Counted from the first letter of the stretch, positions 8,594 to 18,414 are shown. The stretch: DNA of 64,000 nt from Aliivibrio sifiae (GCF_002954715.1 NZ_MSCP01000001.1:2052708-2116707), one strand, 5' to 3'. Made by a program: numbers and translations. The notes: generated by a model from the sequence alone, not told the origin.

Positions 8594-10540
8594 TTAATAC
8601 TCTAAATTCAGTTCTTTCTCCGATAAGAAAGGTCCTTTCTCACCAAGTAAACTGCGATAGTACGTCTCAAACATTAAAATATTTTGTACGTAGCCACGCG
8701 TTTCTTTAAAAGGGATAGCCTCTATAAATGCGTAAGCATCTAGCTTTTCATCAGAAACAGCTCTCCATCGTTTAACACGGTGAGGACCAGCATTATAACC
8801 CGCTAACGCAAATATTCGGTTCCCATCATAATCATCCATTAAACCTTTTAGATAATTCGACCCAATATGAATATTTACATCAACATCATTTAAGCTGCTA
8901 ACACCTTCATACTTATCATAATCGATTTTTTTCGCTGTATATTTAGCAGTCGCTGGCATAATTTGCATTAAACCACGAGCTCCAACTGGCGATTGAGCTT
9001 CTGCATATAAAGCACTTTCTTGTCGAGATAATGACATTAACGTCACTTTATCTAAACCTAACTCCTTGCTGTAATGTCCAAACCACCACTGATGTGCAAT
9101 AGGAAAACGTAAACTTAAGTACCCCCACATTCTTCCTTTAATTGTGGCTAGCACAGTAAAGTGATGCCAACGATGTTGAGCGGCATAACTCGCAAGCTCT
9201 TTTACTTCGGTTTTTGATGCTCTATTAAGTAAATATTCCCATTCACTTTTTGCTGTTGGTATTTCATCAATAGCAATCAGCTCTTTAATTCGAGCCAACT
9301 CAATTTTATATTTATCTTTTACAGGTTTAATATTGGTTGGTGCAGTATTCATTGGGTATTGAATTGGTTCCCCTAAAATATTTGCCGCTGCAACACTGTA
9401 AAAATTACGCTGTCCAAGCAATTTTTGTAATCTAGCATTGGCTTTAGCATGTTCACCATTTTCACTCTCAATACGAGCTTGCCAAAATTGCCAACGTAAT
9501 GAAGATTGAGCACTTGGCGTTAAATATGCCATCCATTTACTCATATCATTCCAATCAGCTGCACGAATAGCAACACGAATACGGCGTTCAATAAAAGAAT
9601 CTTCTGGGTATTTTTCAAGTTGTGAATCACGCCATGCAGCCAATTCCGTAGAGTCGGTAGACATAATACTACTCACTATACGATGTGTAATTTTGATTGA
9701 TTCTTTTTCTGTGAACTTCTGTTTCTTTGCTATAGCTGGAAGCATTTCAATCGCTTTACGTGGATCTTTTCTTGCTTCTCTTTCCATAGAAATAAAAGTT
9801 AACTGTTTCGTAAATTCAGACGATTTATTCTTAGTTGAATATGAAACAAGTAAATCAGGATCATTAAATAAAGTAACTATATCTTTCGCTTGTTCTTTTG
9901 CTTGTTCTTTTGCTTTATCTGACGTTAGCATCTTTTCTAAGTAAGAAAATAAACTATTATTACGAGCCTTATAAACCAATAACATTCTGTCGATAATTAA
10001 CTCATCCGTTAGCTTACCGGCATCAGACCACGCTTTAAATAAATCATCACATTCATAGGTAACAGAACCTCCTGTTAGCCATAACTTTTCAGCACCTTTC
10101 CATGCTGTTTTTTTATCTCCAAGCTCATTTTTTGCTTGGTAGTAATAACATTGTAAATTTGTACTACTCGGTTCATTAGGAAAGTAGTCCAAAAATTCTT
10201 TCCAACGTTCATTTAAACCAAGTACCACTAAATATTGATAATCTAAAGAATTGCCAATCGCCAATGTTTTATGTGAATGCCTAAATAGGCGAATATCATC
10301 TGGTGTTTTAGAACTCAAATCCATTCGTAATTCACGATAATCTAAATAAGGGGCAAGTGGATAATCATCTAAATTTGCTCTTACTTTTATGTACTCATCA
10401 AACTTCTTTTCGTTAAGCAACTCCTTTGCTTCTTGGTATTGAACTCGCGATTCATCTATCGATAACGCCTCAACGGTATGCACACTCATTCCAATGCACA
10501 ACACGGCCATCATCCCTAATTTTTGCTGTGTGTATTTCAT
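8594..10540 (-). CDS. slt: Soluble lytic murein transglycosylase
   Basis: Periplasmic exo-type lytic transglycosylase that cleaves peptidoglycan with 1,6-anhydro product formation. With the ATG at 10540 the protein has 648 residues, starting with a signal peptide (MKYTQQKLGMMAVLCIGMSVHTVEA). A long alpha-superhelical U/L domain follows, then the C-terminal catalytic domain with LSRQESALY (catalytic Glu508), GLMQIMPATA and AGYNAGP motifs. A GTG five codons upstream (10555) is an alternative start. An in-frame 12 bp repeat (9888-9915) encodes EQAKEQAK. Gene order slt-trpR-yjjX-ettA is conserved with E. coli. Confidence 0.95.
   Translation of the reverse strand: MKYTQQKLGMMAVLCIGMSVHTVEALSIDESRVQYQEAKELLNEKKFDEYIKVRANLDDYPLAPYLDYRELRMDLSSKTPDDIRLFRHSHKTLAIGNSLDYQYLVVLGLNERWKEFLDYFPNEPSSTNLQCYYYQAKNELGDKKTAWKGAEKLWLTGGSVTYECDDLFKAWSDAGKLTDELIIDRMLLVYKARNNSLFSYLEKMLTSDKAKEQAKEQAKDIVTLFNDPDLLVSYSTKNKSSEFTKQLTFISMEREARKDPRKAIEMLPAIAKKQKFTEKESIKITHRIVSSIMSTDSTELAAWRDSQLEKYPEDSFIERRIRVAIRAADWNDMSKWMAYLTPSAQSSLRWQFWQARIESENGEHAKANARLQKLLGQRNFYSVAAANILGEPIQYPMNTAPTNIKPVKDKYKIELARIKELIAIDEIPTAKSEWEYLLNRASKTEVKELASYAAQHRWHHFTVLATIKGRMWGYLSLRFPIAHQWWFGHYSKELGLDKVTLMSLSRQESALYAEAQSPVGARGLMQIMPATAKYTAKKIDYDKYEGVSSLNDVDVNIHIGSNYLKGLMDDYDGNRIFALAGYNAGPHRVKRWRAVSDEKLDAYAFIEAIPFKETRGYVQNILMFETYYRSLLGEKGPFLSEKELNLEY
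9888..9915 (-). repeat. Two-copy 12 bp tandem repeat inside slt
   Basis: GCTTGTTCTTTT occurs twice in tandem plus a partial third copy. It is in frame and gives a charged EQAKEQAK run in the helical domain, so copy number changes would keep the frame. Confidence 0.8.
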
Positions 10541-10725
10541 TGATTCTTTAAACACCTAACTTTCCAACCTTTTCACCAACGCACGGATATGAGACAGAGT
10601 TAAACAACTCTCTAATTCTTCTTTGAGTTTGCTTATATTACCCTAGTAACTGCAAGAATGAGTGTTAAACTGTGTATCATAAATAGTAAAATAATATTTC
10701 CGTTAACCTACTCTAATAAGTGATT

Positions 10726-12393
10726 ATGGCTGAATACGTATATACAATGTCACGAGTGAGCAAAATTGTTCCTCCAAAAAGACAAATCCTGAAAGACATT
10801 TCTCTTAGCTTCTTCCCTGGTGCAAAAATCGGTGTTCTTGGCCTAAATGGTTCAGGTAAATCCACCCTACTTCGCATTATGGCAGGTTTAGATACCGATA
10901 TTGATGGTGAAGCTCGTCCACAAGCTGGATTAAAAGTTGGCTATCTACCACAAGAACCTGTTTTAGATGAATCAAAAACAGTTCGTGAAATTGTAGAAGA
11001 AGCGGTTTCTGATGTTGCTGGTGCACTTACTCGTCTTGATGCTGTTTATGCGGCTTATGCTGAAGAAGGTGCAGATTTCGATGCACTTGCTAAAGAGCAA
11101 GGTGAACTTGAAGCACTTATCCAAGCAAAAGATGGCCACAATCTAGATAATGCTCTAGAGCGTGCAGCTGACGCACTACGCCTTCCTGAATGGGATGCGA
11201 AAATCGAATTTTTATCAGGGGGTGAGCGTCGCCGTGTTGCGATTTGTCGTCTATTACTTGAAAAACCTGACATGTTGCTTCTTGATGAACCAACCAACCA
11301 CCTTGATGCTGAATCAGTCGCTTGGCTTGAGCACTTCCTTGTTGATTACTCTGGTACTGTTGTGGCAATTACCCATGACCGTTATTTCCTAGATAATGCA
11401 GCAGGTTGGATCCTTGAACTTGACCGTGGTGAAGGTATTCCATGGGAAGGTAACTATACCTCTTGGTTAGAACAAAAAGACGAACGTCTAAAACAAGAAT
11501 CATCGAAAGAAAACGCTCGTCAAAAAACAATTGAGAAAGAGCTTGAATGGGTTCGCCAAAACCCTAAAGGTCGTCAAGCAAAATCAAAAGCTCGTATGGC
11601 TCGTTTTGAAGAACTTCAAAATACTGATCACCAAAAACGTAATGAAACAAATGAACTATTCATTCCACCAGGCGAACGTTTAGGTGATAAAGTTCTTGAA
11701 GTAAGTAACCTAACTAAATCATTTGGTGATCGTGTTCTTATCGATGACTTATCATTTAGTATGCCTAAAGGCGCTATCGTCGGTATTATCGGTGCCAATG
11801 GTGCAGGTAAATCAACACTATTTAAGATGTTAAGCGGTGCAGAAACTCCAGATTCAGGCACTATTGATCTAGGTGAAACCGTTAAATTAGCTTCTGTTGA
11901 TCAGTTCCGTGATTCTATGGATGATACAAAAACTGTTTTCCAAGAGATCTCTGAAGGCGCTGACATCATCAAAATCAACAATTTTGAGATCCCTGCACGT
12001 GCTTACTGTTCTCGCTTTAACTTCCGAGGCAATGACCAACAAAAAATCATTGGTGATCTTTCTGGTGGTGAGCGTAACCGTGTTCATTTAGCAAAACTGC
12101 TCAAAACTGGTGGTAACGTGTTACTACTCGATGAACCAACCAATGACTTGGATGTTGAAACATTACGAGCATTAGAAGAAGCACTTCTTGAATTCCCTGG
12201 CTGTGCAATGGTTATCTCGCATGACCGTTGGTTCCTAGACCGTATTGCTACACACATTCTTGATTACCGTGATGAAGGCCAAGTAAACTTCTTTGAAGGT
12301 AACTACACTGAATATAGCGATTGGTTGAAGAAAACATTAGGCGCTCAAGCAGCAGAACCTCACAGAATCAAATACAAACGTATGACGAAATAA
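10726..12393 (+). CDS. ettA: Energy-dependent translational throttle protein EttA (ABC-F)
   Basis: Ribosome E-site ATPase that gates the first elongation steps according to the ADP/ATP ratio. The 555 residues equal E. coli EttA. Two ABC cassettes are seen: GLNGSGKS with LSGGERRRVAICRLL and LLLDEPTNHLD, then GANGAGKS with LSGGERNRVHLAKLL and LLLDEPTNDLD. The charged linker arm lies between them (KENARQKTIEKELEWVRQ region). No membrane segments. I chose ATG 10726 (MAEYVYTMSRVSK) over the upstream GTG at 10720 because it matches the family N-terminus. Confidence 0.97.
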   Translation: MAEYVYTMSRVSKIVPPKRQILKDISLSFFPGAKIGVLGLNGSGKSTLLRIMAGLDTDIDGEARPQAGLKVGYLPQEPVLDESKTVREIVEEAVSDVAGALTRLDAVYAAYAEEGADFDALAKEQGELEALIQAKDGHNLDNALERAADALRLPEWDAKIEFLSGGERRRVAICRLLLEKPDMLLLDEPTNHLDAESVAWLEHFLVDYSGTVVAITHDRYFLDNAAGWILELDRGEGIPWEGNYTSWLEQKDERLKQESSKENARQKTIEKELEWVRQNPKGRQAKSKARMARFEELQNTDHQKRNETNELFIPPGERLGDKVLEVSNLTKSFGDRVLIDDLSFSMPKGAIVGIIGANGAGKSTLFKMLSGAETPDSGTIDLGETVKLASVDQFRDSMDDTKTVFQEISEGADIIKINNFEIPARAYCSRFNFRGNDQQKIIGDLSGGERNRVHLAKLLKTGGNVLLLDEPTNDLDVETLRALEEALLEFPGCAMVISHDRWFLDRIATHILDYRDEGQVNFFEGNYTEYSDWLKKTLGAQAAEPHRIKYKRMTK

Positions 12394-12427
12394 TTCACCC
12401 TTTCGTATATTATTTGATGTTTATCAT

Positions 12428-12454
12428 AAGGGCCGCAATATTGCGGCCTTTTTA
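12428..12454 (+). terminator. Intrinsic terminator after ettA
   Basis: GGCCGCAA/TTGCGGCC perfect stem with a two-base centre followed by T5. Confidence 0.93.
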
Positions 12455-12517
12455 TTAGACTTAGAGCAAACCAGACATCATACTTAGAAGTTAAGCTTAT
12501 AATATAAGGATAGTATT

Positions 12518-12880
12518 ATGATCGAACGACGTAAGTTTGCACGCGTGTTATATCAAGCTGATGTCATCATTTTACATAATGGAATATCATTAAATGGATC
12601 TTTAATTGATTTATCTCTTCACGGTTTACTCGTCGTATTAGACAATGATTGTGAACTAAAACCAAATTCAAAAATGACAGTAAGATTTACTCTTAATGAA
12701 AGTGATATTCATATCATTGCTGAATGTATGCTCATTCAGAGAACAAATAATATATTAAGGCTCTGTATTCAACATATAGATATTGATAGTATTAGCCATC
12801 TTAAACGCTTAATAGAACTCAATGTTGGTAATAGCGATATGTTATTACGCCAACTCTCAGAGCTAAGCACATTAACCTAA
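12518..12880 (+). CDS. Small PilZ-domain protein (c-di-GMP receptor candidate)
   Basis: A 120-residue protein that is essentially one PilZ domain. Both c-di-GMP binding motifs are intact: RKFAR (residues 5-9; RxxxR) and DLSLHG (31-36; D/NxSxxG). It has no signal peptide or membrane segment, so it should be cytosolic. It lies 20 bp upstream of a membrane-anchored M23 peptidase and is probably cotranscribed with it, which suggests (inference only) that c-di-GMP influences cell-wall cleavage or the cell envelope. I cannot give it a gene name. Confidence 0.88.
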   Translation: MIERRKFARVLYQADVIILHNGISLNGSLIDLSLHGLLVVLDNDCELKPNSKMTVRFTLNESDIHIIAECMLIQRTNNILRLCIQHIDIDSISHLKRLIELNVGNSDMLLRQLSELSTLT

Positions 12881-12900
12881 AGTAATAAGTTGTTATTTCT

Positions 12901-13914
12901 ATGCCAGATAAAATTCGTATTTCCGTTTCTCATAATAAGGGAACTCGTTTCTTCGCTATTTCTCCTAAACGGAAAAACCTTGTCATTTTATCTCTCTTAC
13001 TTGGGCTTAGTTCATTCACGTTAAGTGGCTTTGGATTACATTATTTTTATCAAAAACAACAAGCATCAGAGTTAGCGATTGCTCAACTTCAAGTACAAAA
13101 CAGTGAACTCAACAATCTTATTATTGACAACAATAATAGCAATTATGAATTAACTCAGCAGCTTGAAGCAAAAGAGAATGAATTTATAGTTATTAGTCAA
13201 CGAGTTGAAGATGTTGAGTCCGTACTTGGTTTACAAGATATCTCTGAAGACGATATTCAACTATCTGAAAAAACATTGGAACAAAGACTAGACGTAGCGA
13301 CCATTGATTCCGCAGTTAGAGCAACCATGTTTCGTTTAATACCTAACGATACTCCAATTGATTTTATTAGAAATTCATCAAGTTTCGGGAAAAGAACAAA
13401 CCCAATTTCAGGTAAGAGACAACGTCATTTAGGTCAAGACCTTACTTGTAAGCGTGGTACTGAAATTTATGCGCCAGCTGATGGTGTCGTTGAACTCGCT
13501 CGTCCAAGTAATAAAGGTTATGGTAACTTACTAAAGGTTCAACACTCGTTTGGTTTTATGACCATGTATGCCCATCTACAAAAATTTAAGGTCCGCTCAG
13601 GGCAATTTGTAAAAAAAGGTGAGTTAATTGCTACCTGCGGTAATTCAGGCAATTCTACTGGGCCACATCTGCATTATGAAGTACGATTTCTAGGTAGAGT
13701 ATTAAACCCTCAACCTTTTATCGATTGGACACCAGATCGTTTTGAGAGTTTATTTGAGAAAGAACGAAGTGTTAAATGGACGCCACTCGTTGAAATTATG
13801 AATAACATGGTAAAACTGCAGTTAAAATTAACGCAGAAACCAACCGTTGAGCAAATTGAAGCCATTAATACAGTAAAAGCTGAGAAACAAATACCGATGC
13901 CAATAACTCAATAA
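12901..13914 (+). CDS. Membrane-anchored M23 zinc endopeptidase
   Basis: Peptidoglycan DD-endopeptidase-like protein of 337 residues. A single membrane anchor spans about 27-48, then a coiled-coil segment (about 55-110) and a C-terminal LytM domain (about 160-275). The zinc ligands and catalytic histidines are intact: H176 and D180 (HLGQD), H225 (YAHL), H256 and H258 (HLH). The intact site argues for an active enzyme rather than an EnvC/NlpD-type activator. It follows the PilZ gene and ends before a shared terminator. It is related to vibrio Shy-type endopeptidases, but I cannot say which one. Confidence 0.88.
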   Translation: MPDKIRISVSHNKGTRFFAISPKRKNLVILSLLLGLSSFTLSGFGLHYFYQKQQASELAIAQLQVQNSELNNLIIDNNNSNYELTQQLEAKENEFIVISQRVEDVESVLGLQDISEDDIQLSEKTLEQRLDVATIDSAVRATMFRLIPNDTPIDFIRNSSSFGKRTNPISGKRQRHLGQDLTCKRGTEIYAPADGVVELARPSNKGYGNLLKVQHSFGFMTMYAHLQKFKVRSGQFVKKGELIATCGNSGNSTGPHLHYEVRFLGRVLNPQPFIDWTPDRFESLFEKERSVKWTPLVEIMNNMVKLQLKLTQKPTVEQIEAINTVKAEKQIPMPITQ

Positions 13915-13933
13915 ATTAACTTCATTTACATAT

Positions 13934-13964
13934 AAAAAAGGTGAGCACATACTCACCTTTTTTA
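13934..13964. terminator. Bidirectional terminator between the M23 gene and tyrA
   Basis: AAAAAAGGTGAG and CTCACCTTTTTT form a perfect stem around a six-base loop, with an A tract on one side and a T tract on the other, between two convergent genes. Confidence 0.93.
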
Positions 13965-13983
13965 CTTTATGTTCTTCGCTATA

Positions 13984-15117
13984 TTACGTTCTTTCACGAT
14001 GAATCGAATCATTAGCTTGTCTAAGTAAGCTCTTACTTTCGATTAGAAATTGCTCTGCATAATCTCCAAACCAATGTTCAACTTCTTTAAAATTGTCAAT
14101 AAAGCCTTCACGATTATGATTTTCTAATAACGCAATTGCATCACCAAATCGCTGGTGAAAGCGCTTTATCATTTCAATATTTTCTTCTGATGAAAGAATA
14201 ATATCAGCATACAGATTAGGGTCTTGTGCAAATAATCGCCCTACCATCAACAATTCCAAACGATAAATTGGAGAACTTAAATTAAGTAGTTGTTCAATAT
14301 CAGGATTTTCTTTGGCAAGGTGTTGACCGTAAGCAAATGAAGTAAAGTGACGCAGAGCTTGGATTAATGTCATTCCGTGATCGTGCTCTGTTGCAGAGAT
14401 ATCACGAACTATTGCACCCCAAATTTCAAACTGATTTTTAAGCCAAGCGTAACTTTCTTGATTACGGCCATCGCACATAACAATCACTTGTTTCGCTAAA
14501 CTAGGAATATCAGGACCAAACATTGGGTGTAAACCAACTACAGGACCTTTATGAATTTCCATCATTGCTTGCAGTGGTTTTTTCTTTATAGAAGTTAAAT
14601 CACATAAAATGCAATCTTCTGGTAATCCTGAAAGTTTATTAATTACATCAACGGTTAAATTAATAGGAACGGTGACAACCACCATGCCTGCATCATTTAA
14701 AATTGTTTCTGCATTATTCCAATCTTTACTGCCAAGGATCCGTACTTCATAGCCAGATAGTCGAAACATTTTGGCAAATAAACCACCAAGTTGTCCATTA
14801 CCACCAACCACTACAATTGGGCGTAATTCGGGTTTTAAACATTTGAAGCCTGAGTCATTTTCACTACTGTAAGATTCCCGCATTGTTCGACGTAGAATAT
14901 CTTCAATTAAGGATGGCGGAACTCCTTTCTTTTCAGCTTCTTGTCGTCTTGAAGCAAGCATCGCAGCCTCTCTGCTTGGATCATAAATAGGTAATCCATG
15001 TGCACTTTTTACTTCACCAACTTGTTCAACTAAATGCAGACGTTGAGATAAAAGATCCAACATTTGTTTATCTACTGCATCAATTTGGTCGCGTAAATGA
15101 CTCAACTCTACCGTCAT
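13984..15117 (-). CDS. tyrA: Bifunctional chorismate mutase / prephenate dehydrogenase
   Basis: Converts chorismate via prephenate to 4-hydroxyphenylpyruvate for tyrosine. The 377 residues have an AroQ chorismate mutase domain (about 1-90) fused to an NAD-dependent dehydrogenase that opens with the Rossmann motif [10 protein letters not shown]. It starts six bases after aroF ends, so they form one aroF-tyrA operon. Its CM domain is paralogous to that of pheA at 6456. Regulation is probably by TyrR through the boxes upstream of aroF. Confidence 0.97.
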   Translation of the reverse strand: MTVELSHLRDQIDAVDKQMLDLLSQRLHLVEQVGEVKSAHGLPIYDPSREAAMLASRRQEAEKKGVPPSLIEDILRRTMRESYSSENDSGFKCLKPELRPIVVVGGNGQLGGLFAKMFRLSGYEVRILGSKDWNNAETILNDAGMVVVTVPINLTVDVINKLSGLPEDCILCDLTSIKKKPLQAMMEIHKGPVVGLHPMFGPDIPSLAKQVIVMCDGRNQESYAWLKNQFEIWGAIVRDISATEHDHGMTLIQALRHFTSFAYGQHLAKENPDIEQLLNLSSPIYRLELLMVGRLFAQDPNLYADIILSSEENIEMIKRFHQRFGDAIALLENHNREGFIDNFKEVEHWFGDYAEQFLIESKSLLRQANDSIHRERT

Positions 15118-15123
15118 CTCGTT

Positions 15124-16197
15124 CTATCCTTTTAAACGATCTTCCAATACTGGAATTAATTCTTTATGAGTATGACGTAATAGTGCCTCAGTTGAATCCC
15201 AATTGATACATGCGTCTGTGATAGAAATTCCATATTTCATCTCTGATAATGGAATGTCAGAAGGTTGATTCCCTTCATTTAAATGGCTTTCAATCATCAA
15301 CCCTATGATTGATTTATTCCCTTCACGAATTTGATGAATAACATCTTCGGCAACCAATGGTTGACGACGGTAATCTTTACGAGAGTTAGCATGACTACAA
15401 TCGATCATTAGTGCCGCATCAAGATTAGATTTAGCTAACTCTTCTTCACATTCAGTTACTGATACAGAATCGTAATTAGTTTGTTTACCACCACGTAAGA
15501 TTACATGGCCATTAGGATTACCTTGCGTGGTTAATAATGCAACCTGCCCTTCGCTATTAATCCCCATGAAACGGTGACTTGAAGCCGCTGCCTGCATCGC
15601 ATTGATTGATGTCGATAGACTACCGTCAGTACCATTTTTAAAACCAACAGGAACAGAAAGACCACTTGCCATTTCACGATGTGTTTGCGATTCCGTGGTA
15701 CGTGCGCCAATAGCCGCCCAACTAAATGTATCGCCAATGTATTGTGGACTAATAGGGTCCAACGCTTCAGTTGCTAATGGAATTTCCATTTCCGCCAAAT
15801 CAACAAGTAATTGTCTTGCAGTATGTAAGCCATGTTCAATATCAAAAGAACCATCAAGATGTGGGTCATTAATTAATCCTTTCCAGCCGACTGTAGTTCT
15901 TGGTTTTTCAAAGTAAACACGCATAACAATGTATAACTGATCTTTAAGATCTTCAGAGATCACCTTTAAGCGTTTAGCATATTCTTTGGCTGCATCAATA
16001 TCATGAATGGAGCATGGACCACAAACGATCAATAAACGATGATCTTTCTTATGAATAATATTTGAAATAGTTTGACGAGATTGTTGAATAAACTGACGAG
16101 CATTATCGCTTAATGGAATTTTATTTTTTAACTCTTGCGGGGTGATCAGTACTTGCTCATCACTAATATTAATATTGCTTAGTTCGCTTTTTTTCAT
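15124..16197 (-). CDS. aroF: DAHP synthase, tyrosine-sensitive type
   Basis: First step of the shikimate pathway: phosphoenolpyruvate plus erythrose 4-phosphate to DAHP. A 357-residue class I enzyme with the CGPCSIHD, KPRTTVGWKGLINDP and DCSHANSRKDY blocks of the AroF/G/H family. The call to the Tyr-sensitive isozyme rests on its operon with tyrA and three TyrR-like boxes upstream, more than on any single residue. Three nested operator boxes and a promoter lie at 16208-16333. Confidence 0.94.
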   Translation of the reverse strand: MKKSELSNINISDEQVLITPQELKNKIPLSDNARQFIQQSRQTISNIIHKKDHRLLIVCGPCSIHDIDAAKEYAKRLKVISEDLKDQLYIVMRVYFEKPRTTVGWKGLINDPHLDGSFDIEHGLHTARQLLVDLAEMEIPLATEALDPISPQYIGDTFSWAAIGARTTESQTHREMASGLSVPVGFKNGTDGSLSTSINAMQAAASSHRFMGINSEGQVALLTTQGNPNGHVILRGGKQTNYDSVSVTECEEELAKSNLDAALMIDCSHANSRKDYRRQPLVAEDVIHQIREGNKSIIGLMIESHLNEGNQPSDIPLSEMKYGISITDACINWDSTEALLRHTHKELIPVLEDRLKG

Positions 16198-16207
16198 ATC
16201 CTACACC

Positions 16208-16333
16208 TGTAAACTTTTATTTCCATTAAGAGTCTTTGAAGACGAATAGAAATAATTTAACAGCTATGGGATGAAAATCAACTATTGTAATAAAATAAAT
16301 ACAAAATAATCAAAGTGTAAAGAATTAATTACA
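16208..16333 (-). promoter_or_regulatory. aroF-tyrA promoter with three TyrR-like boxes
   Basis: Boxes fit TGTAAA-N6-TTTACA: 16208-16225 (TGTAAA/TTTCCA), 16286-16303 (TGTAAT/AATACA) and 16316-16333 (TGTAAA/ATTACA). The promoter on the minus strand is TTGATT (16276-16281), 16 bp, TAAATT (16254-16259). Box 2 abuts the -35; box 3 is 30 bp (about three helix turns) upstream; box 1 is downstream of the start. E. coli aroF also has three TyrR boxes. Confidence 0.8.
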
Positions 16334-16347
16334 CAACTCACAGGGGA

Positions 16348-16380
16348 TAAAAAAAGGTGCGCTGATAACAGCGCACCTTT
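16348..16380 (-). terminator. Intrinsic terminator of the rpsP-rplS operon
   Basis: AAAGGTGCGCTG/CAGCGCACCTTT perfect 12 bp stem with a four-base loop, followed on the minus strand by a long T tract. Confidence 0.93.
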
Positions 16381-16383
16381 ATA

Positions 16384-16409
16384 GCACATTTGAGAACGTT
16401 CTCGTGTGC
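16384..16409 (-). other. Second hairpin right after rplS
   Basis: A perfect 12 bp palindrome GAGAACGTTCTC (16392-16403) sits inside flanking GCACA/TGTGC arms, one base from the rplS stop. There is no T tract, so it is a separate structure ahead of the terminator, possibly protecting or processing the mRNA 3' end. Confidence 0.7.
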
Positions 16410-16410
16410 G

Positions 16411-16764
16411 TTACTTTTTAGCCAGCTTCTCTTTGATACGAGCTGATTTACCAGAACGCTCACGTAGGTAGTACAACTTGGCACGACGTACTGCACCGCG
16501 ACGTTTAACTTCGATGCTGTTAACGATTGGAGAGTGAGTTTGGAACGTACGCTCAACACCTTCACCGTTAGAAATTTTACGTACAGTGAACGCAGAGTGA
16601 AGACCACGGTTACGAATAGCGATTACAACGCCTTCGAATGCCTGTAGACGCTCACGCTCACCTTCTTTAACTTTAACCTGAACTACTACAGTGTCACCTG
16701 GAGCGAATTTAGGTAGGTCTTGTTTTAGTTGCTCATCTTCAAGAGCTTTAATGATGTTGCTCAT
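16411..16764 (-). CDS. rplS: 50S ribosomal protein L19
   Basis: Large-subunit protein at the 30S-50S interface. The 117 residues match the family length and carry the L19 signature around [23 protein letters not shown] at the C-terminus and [14 protein letters not shown] near the N-terminus. Last gene of rpsP-rimM-trmD-rplS, 40 bp after trmD, with strong ribosome site GGATAT. A paired hairpin and intrinsic terminator follow. Confidence 0.98.
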   Translation of the reverse strand: MSNIIKALEDEQLKQDLPKFAPGDTVVVQVKVKEGERERLQAFEGVVIAIRNRGLHSAFTVRKISNGEGVERTFQTHSPIVNSIEVKRRGAVRRAKLYYLRERSGKSARIKEKLAKK

Positions 16765-16804
16765 TTTTGTATATCCTAGAATAAACTGATACTAAATTTC
16801 TTAA

Positions 16805-17554
16805 TTACTTACTTTGCTGATGTTCTTCACGAACAAACTCAGCCAGTAATAATTCCTGTTCGTCAGTCAGAGCTAGATTTCCCAGGAGCTCTGGTCTTCT
16901 TAGCCAAGTACGGCCTAACGATTGTTTCATTCGCCAACGAGCGATATCTTTATGGTTTCCAGATTTAAGTACACTAGGCACTTCCTTACCATCCAAAACC
17001 TCAGGTCTTGTATAGTGCGGACAATCTAATAAACCGTCTGCAAAAGAATCTTCTTCAGCGGACGCGAAATCCCCTAATACCCCCGGAACAAACCGAGATA
17101 CAGAATCAATCAGCGTCATAGCAGGGAGTTCCCCACCTGTAAGCACAAAATCGCCAATTGACCATTCTTCGTCAACTTCTGATTGTATTATGCGCTCATC
17201 TACACCTTCGTATCGGCCACAAATAAGAATTAAATTCTCATTAGTTGCTAACTCCTCAACACCTGCTTGATTTAGCGTACGGCCTTGGGGTGAAAGGTAA
17301 ATCACTTTCGTTTTGCCGGGTGATGCTTGTCTGGCTGCACTAATGGAGTCGCGCAAAGGCTGAACCATCATTAACATACCAGGACCACCACCATAAGGTC
17401 GGTCATCAACAGTGCGATGTTTATCTTGAGTGAAATCTCTAGGATTCCATGTCTCTATAGATAAAAGACCTTTTTTAATTGCTTGGCTAGTTACCCCAAA
17501 ATCGGTAACCGAACGGAACATTTCAGGAAATAGGCTTATAACCCCAACCCACAT
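16805..17554 (-). CDS. trmD: tRNA (guanine-N1)-methyltransferase TrmD
   Basis: Methylates G37 next to the anticodon of tRNAs reading CNN and prevents +1 frameshifting. A 249-residue SPOUT (trefoil-knot) enzyme; the AdoMet knot region shows [13 protein letters not shown] and [15 protein letters not shown]. The [11 protein letters not shown] block is also typical. Starts 22 bp after rimM. Third gene of the ribosomal protein operon. Confidence 0.98.
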   Translation of the reverse strand: MWVGVISLFPEMFRSVTDFGVTSQAIKKGLLSIETWNPRDFTQDKHRTVDDRPYGGGPGMLMMVQPLRDSISAARQASPGKTKVIYLSPQGRTLNQAGVEELATNENLILICGRYEGVDERIIQSEVDEEWSIGDFVLTGGELPAMTLIDSVSRFVPGVLGDFASAEEDSFADGLLDCPHYTRPEVLDGKEVPSVLKSGNHKDIARWRMKQSLGRTWLRRPELLGNLALTDEQELLLAEFVREEHQQSK

Positions 17555-17576
17555 GTGCCCTCGCTTTACCTAGGGT

Positions 17577-18104
17577 TTAGAACCCAGGATCCCAGTCAAC
17601 TTCGATCCGTTGAGCTGTGCGATCAATTAACTTAATCACTTGCTCATCAATAAAAGGAACTAATCGTTCCTTCTTACCAAAAGCATCTTTCAGGTTTGCT
17701 TTGATTACAAGAACATCGTTTGATCCGGTTTCTAAAATGTCGTCAACAACACCAAGCATATAGCCTTTTGTTGTAACCACTTCCATACCAAACAATTCAC
17801 GCCAGTAGAATTCATCTTCTGACAGTTCAGGTAATACATCGGCTTTAACTGCAATTTCTAGGTTAGTATAAGTTTGAGCATCTTCTCGAACTTCTAACCC
17901 TTCCAGTTTGCATACCAAACCTTTATGACGTTTCCAGCTTTCGACTGAAAACTCGACCCATTCACCTTTAACTTTAATAAGCCAAGGTTTGTAGTCGAAA
18001 ATACTTTCAGGTTGATCAGTAAAAGAGACTACTTTCAACCAGCCACGAATACCATAGGAAGCTCCGAACTTACCTACAACAATAATCTCGTCTTGCTTAC
18101 TCAT
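17577..18104 (-). CDS. rimM: Ribosome maturation factor RimM
   Basis: Assists 30S head assembly by binding S19. The 175 residues show an N-terminal RimM beta-barrel ([17 protein letters not shown]) and a C-terminal PRC-barrel ([14 protein letters not shown]). Second gene of the rpsP operon, with 26 bp separating it from rpsP. Length and order are as in E. coli. Confidence 0.97.
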   Translation of the reverse strand: MSKQDEIIVVGKFGASYGIRGWLKVVSFTDQPESIFDYKPWLIKVKGEWVEFSVESWKRHKGLVCKLEGLEVREDAQTYTNLEIAVKADVLPELSEDEFYWRELFGMEVVTTKGYMLGVVDDILETGSNDVLVIKANLKDAFGKKERLVPFIDEQVIKLIDRTAQRIEVDWDPGF

Positions 18105-18130
18105 AAAATCTTTACCTTAACCAACTAAAA

Positions 18131-18379
18131 TTAAGCCGCTTTGTTAGCGTCTTTAACTAGCTTAGCTACACGATCAGAAAGACCAGCGCCTAAACCAACC
18201 CAATGGTTAACGCGATCAAGATCTAAACGTAGACCTTCTTCTTGACCTTGTGCTGTAGGGTTAAAGAAACCTACTTTCTCAATGTAACGACCAGTTGCTT
18301 TGAAACGGCTGTCCGCTACTACGATTTGATAAAATGGACGCTTCTTAGCGCCGTGACGTGCCAAACGAATGGTAACCAT
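18131..18379 (-). CDS. rpsP: 30S ribosomal protein S16
   Basis: Small-subunit protein needed for early 30S assembly. The start [25 protein letters not shown] at 18379 gives 82 residues, the E. coli length; the open frame extends 14 codons further upstream but without a family match. The ribosome site GAGGACG lies just before the ATG. A strong promoter (18467-18494) and a 13 bp leader hairpin (18415-18442) precede it. Confidence 0.97.
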   Translation of the reverse strand: MVTIRLARHGAKKRPFYQIVVADSRFKATGRYIEKVGFFNPTAQGQEEGLRLDLDRVNHWVGLGAGLSDRVAKLVKDANKAA

Positions 18380-18414
18380 ATCGTCCTCTATTTGCTTTGT
18401 ATAAAAATTAAATT

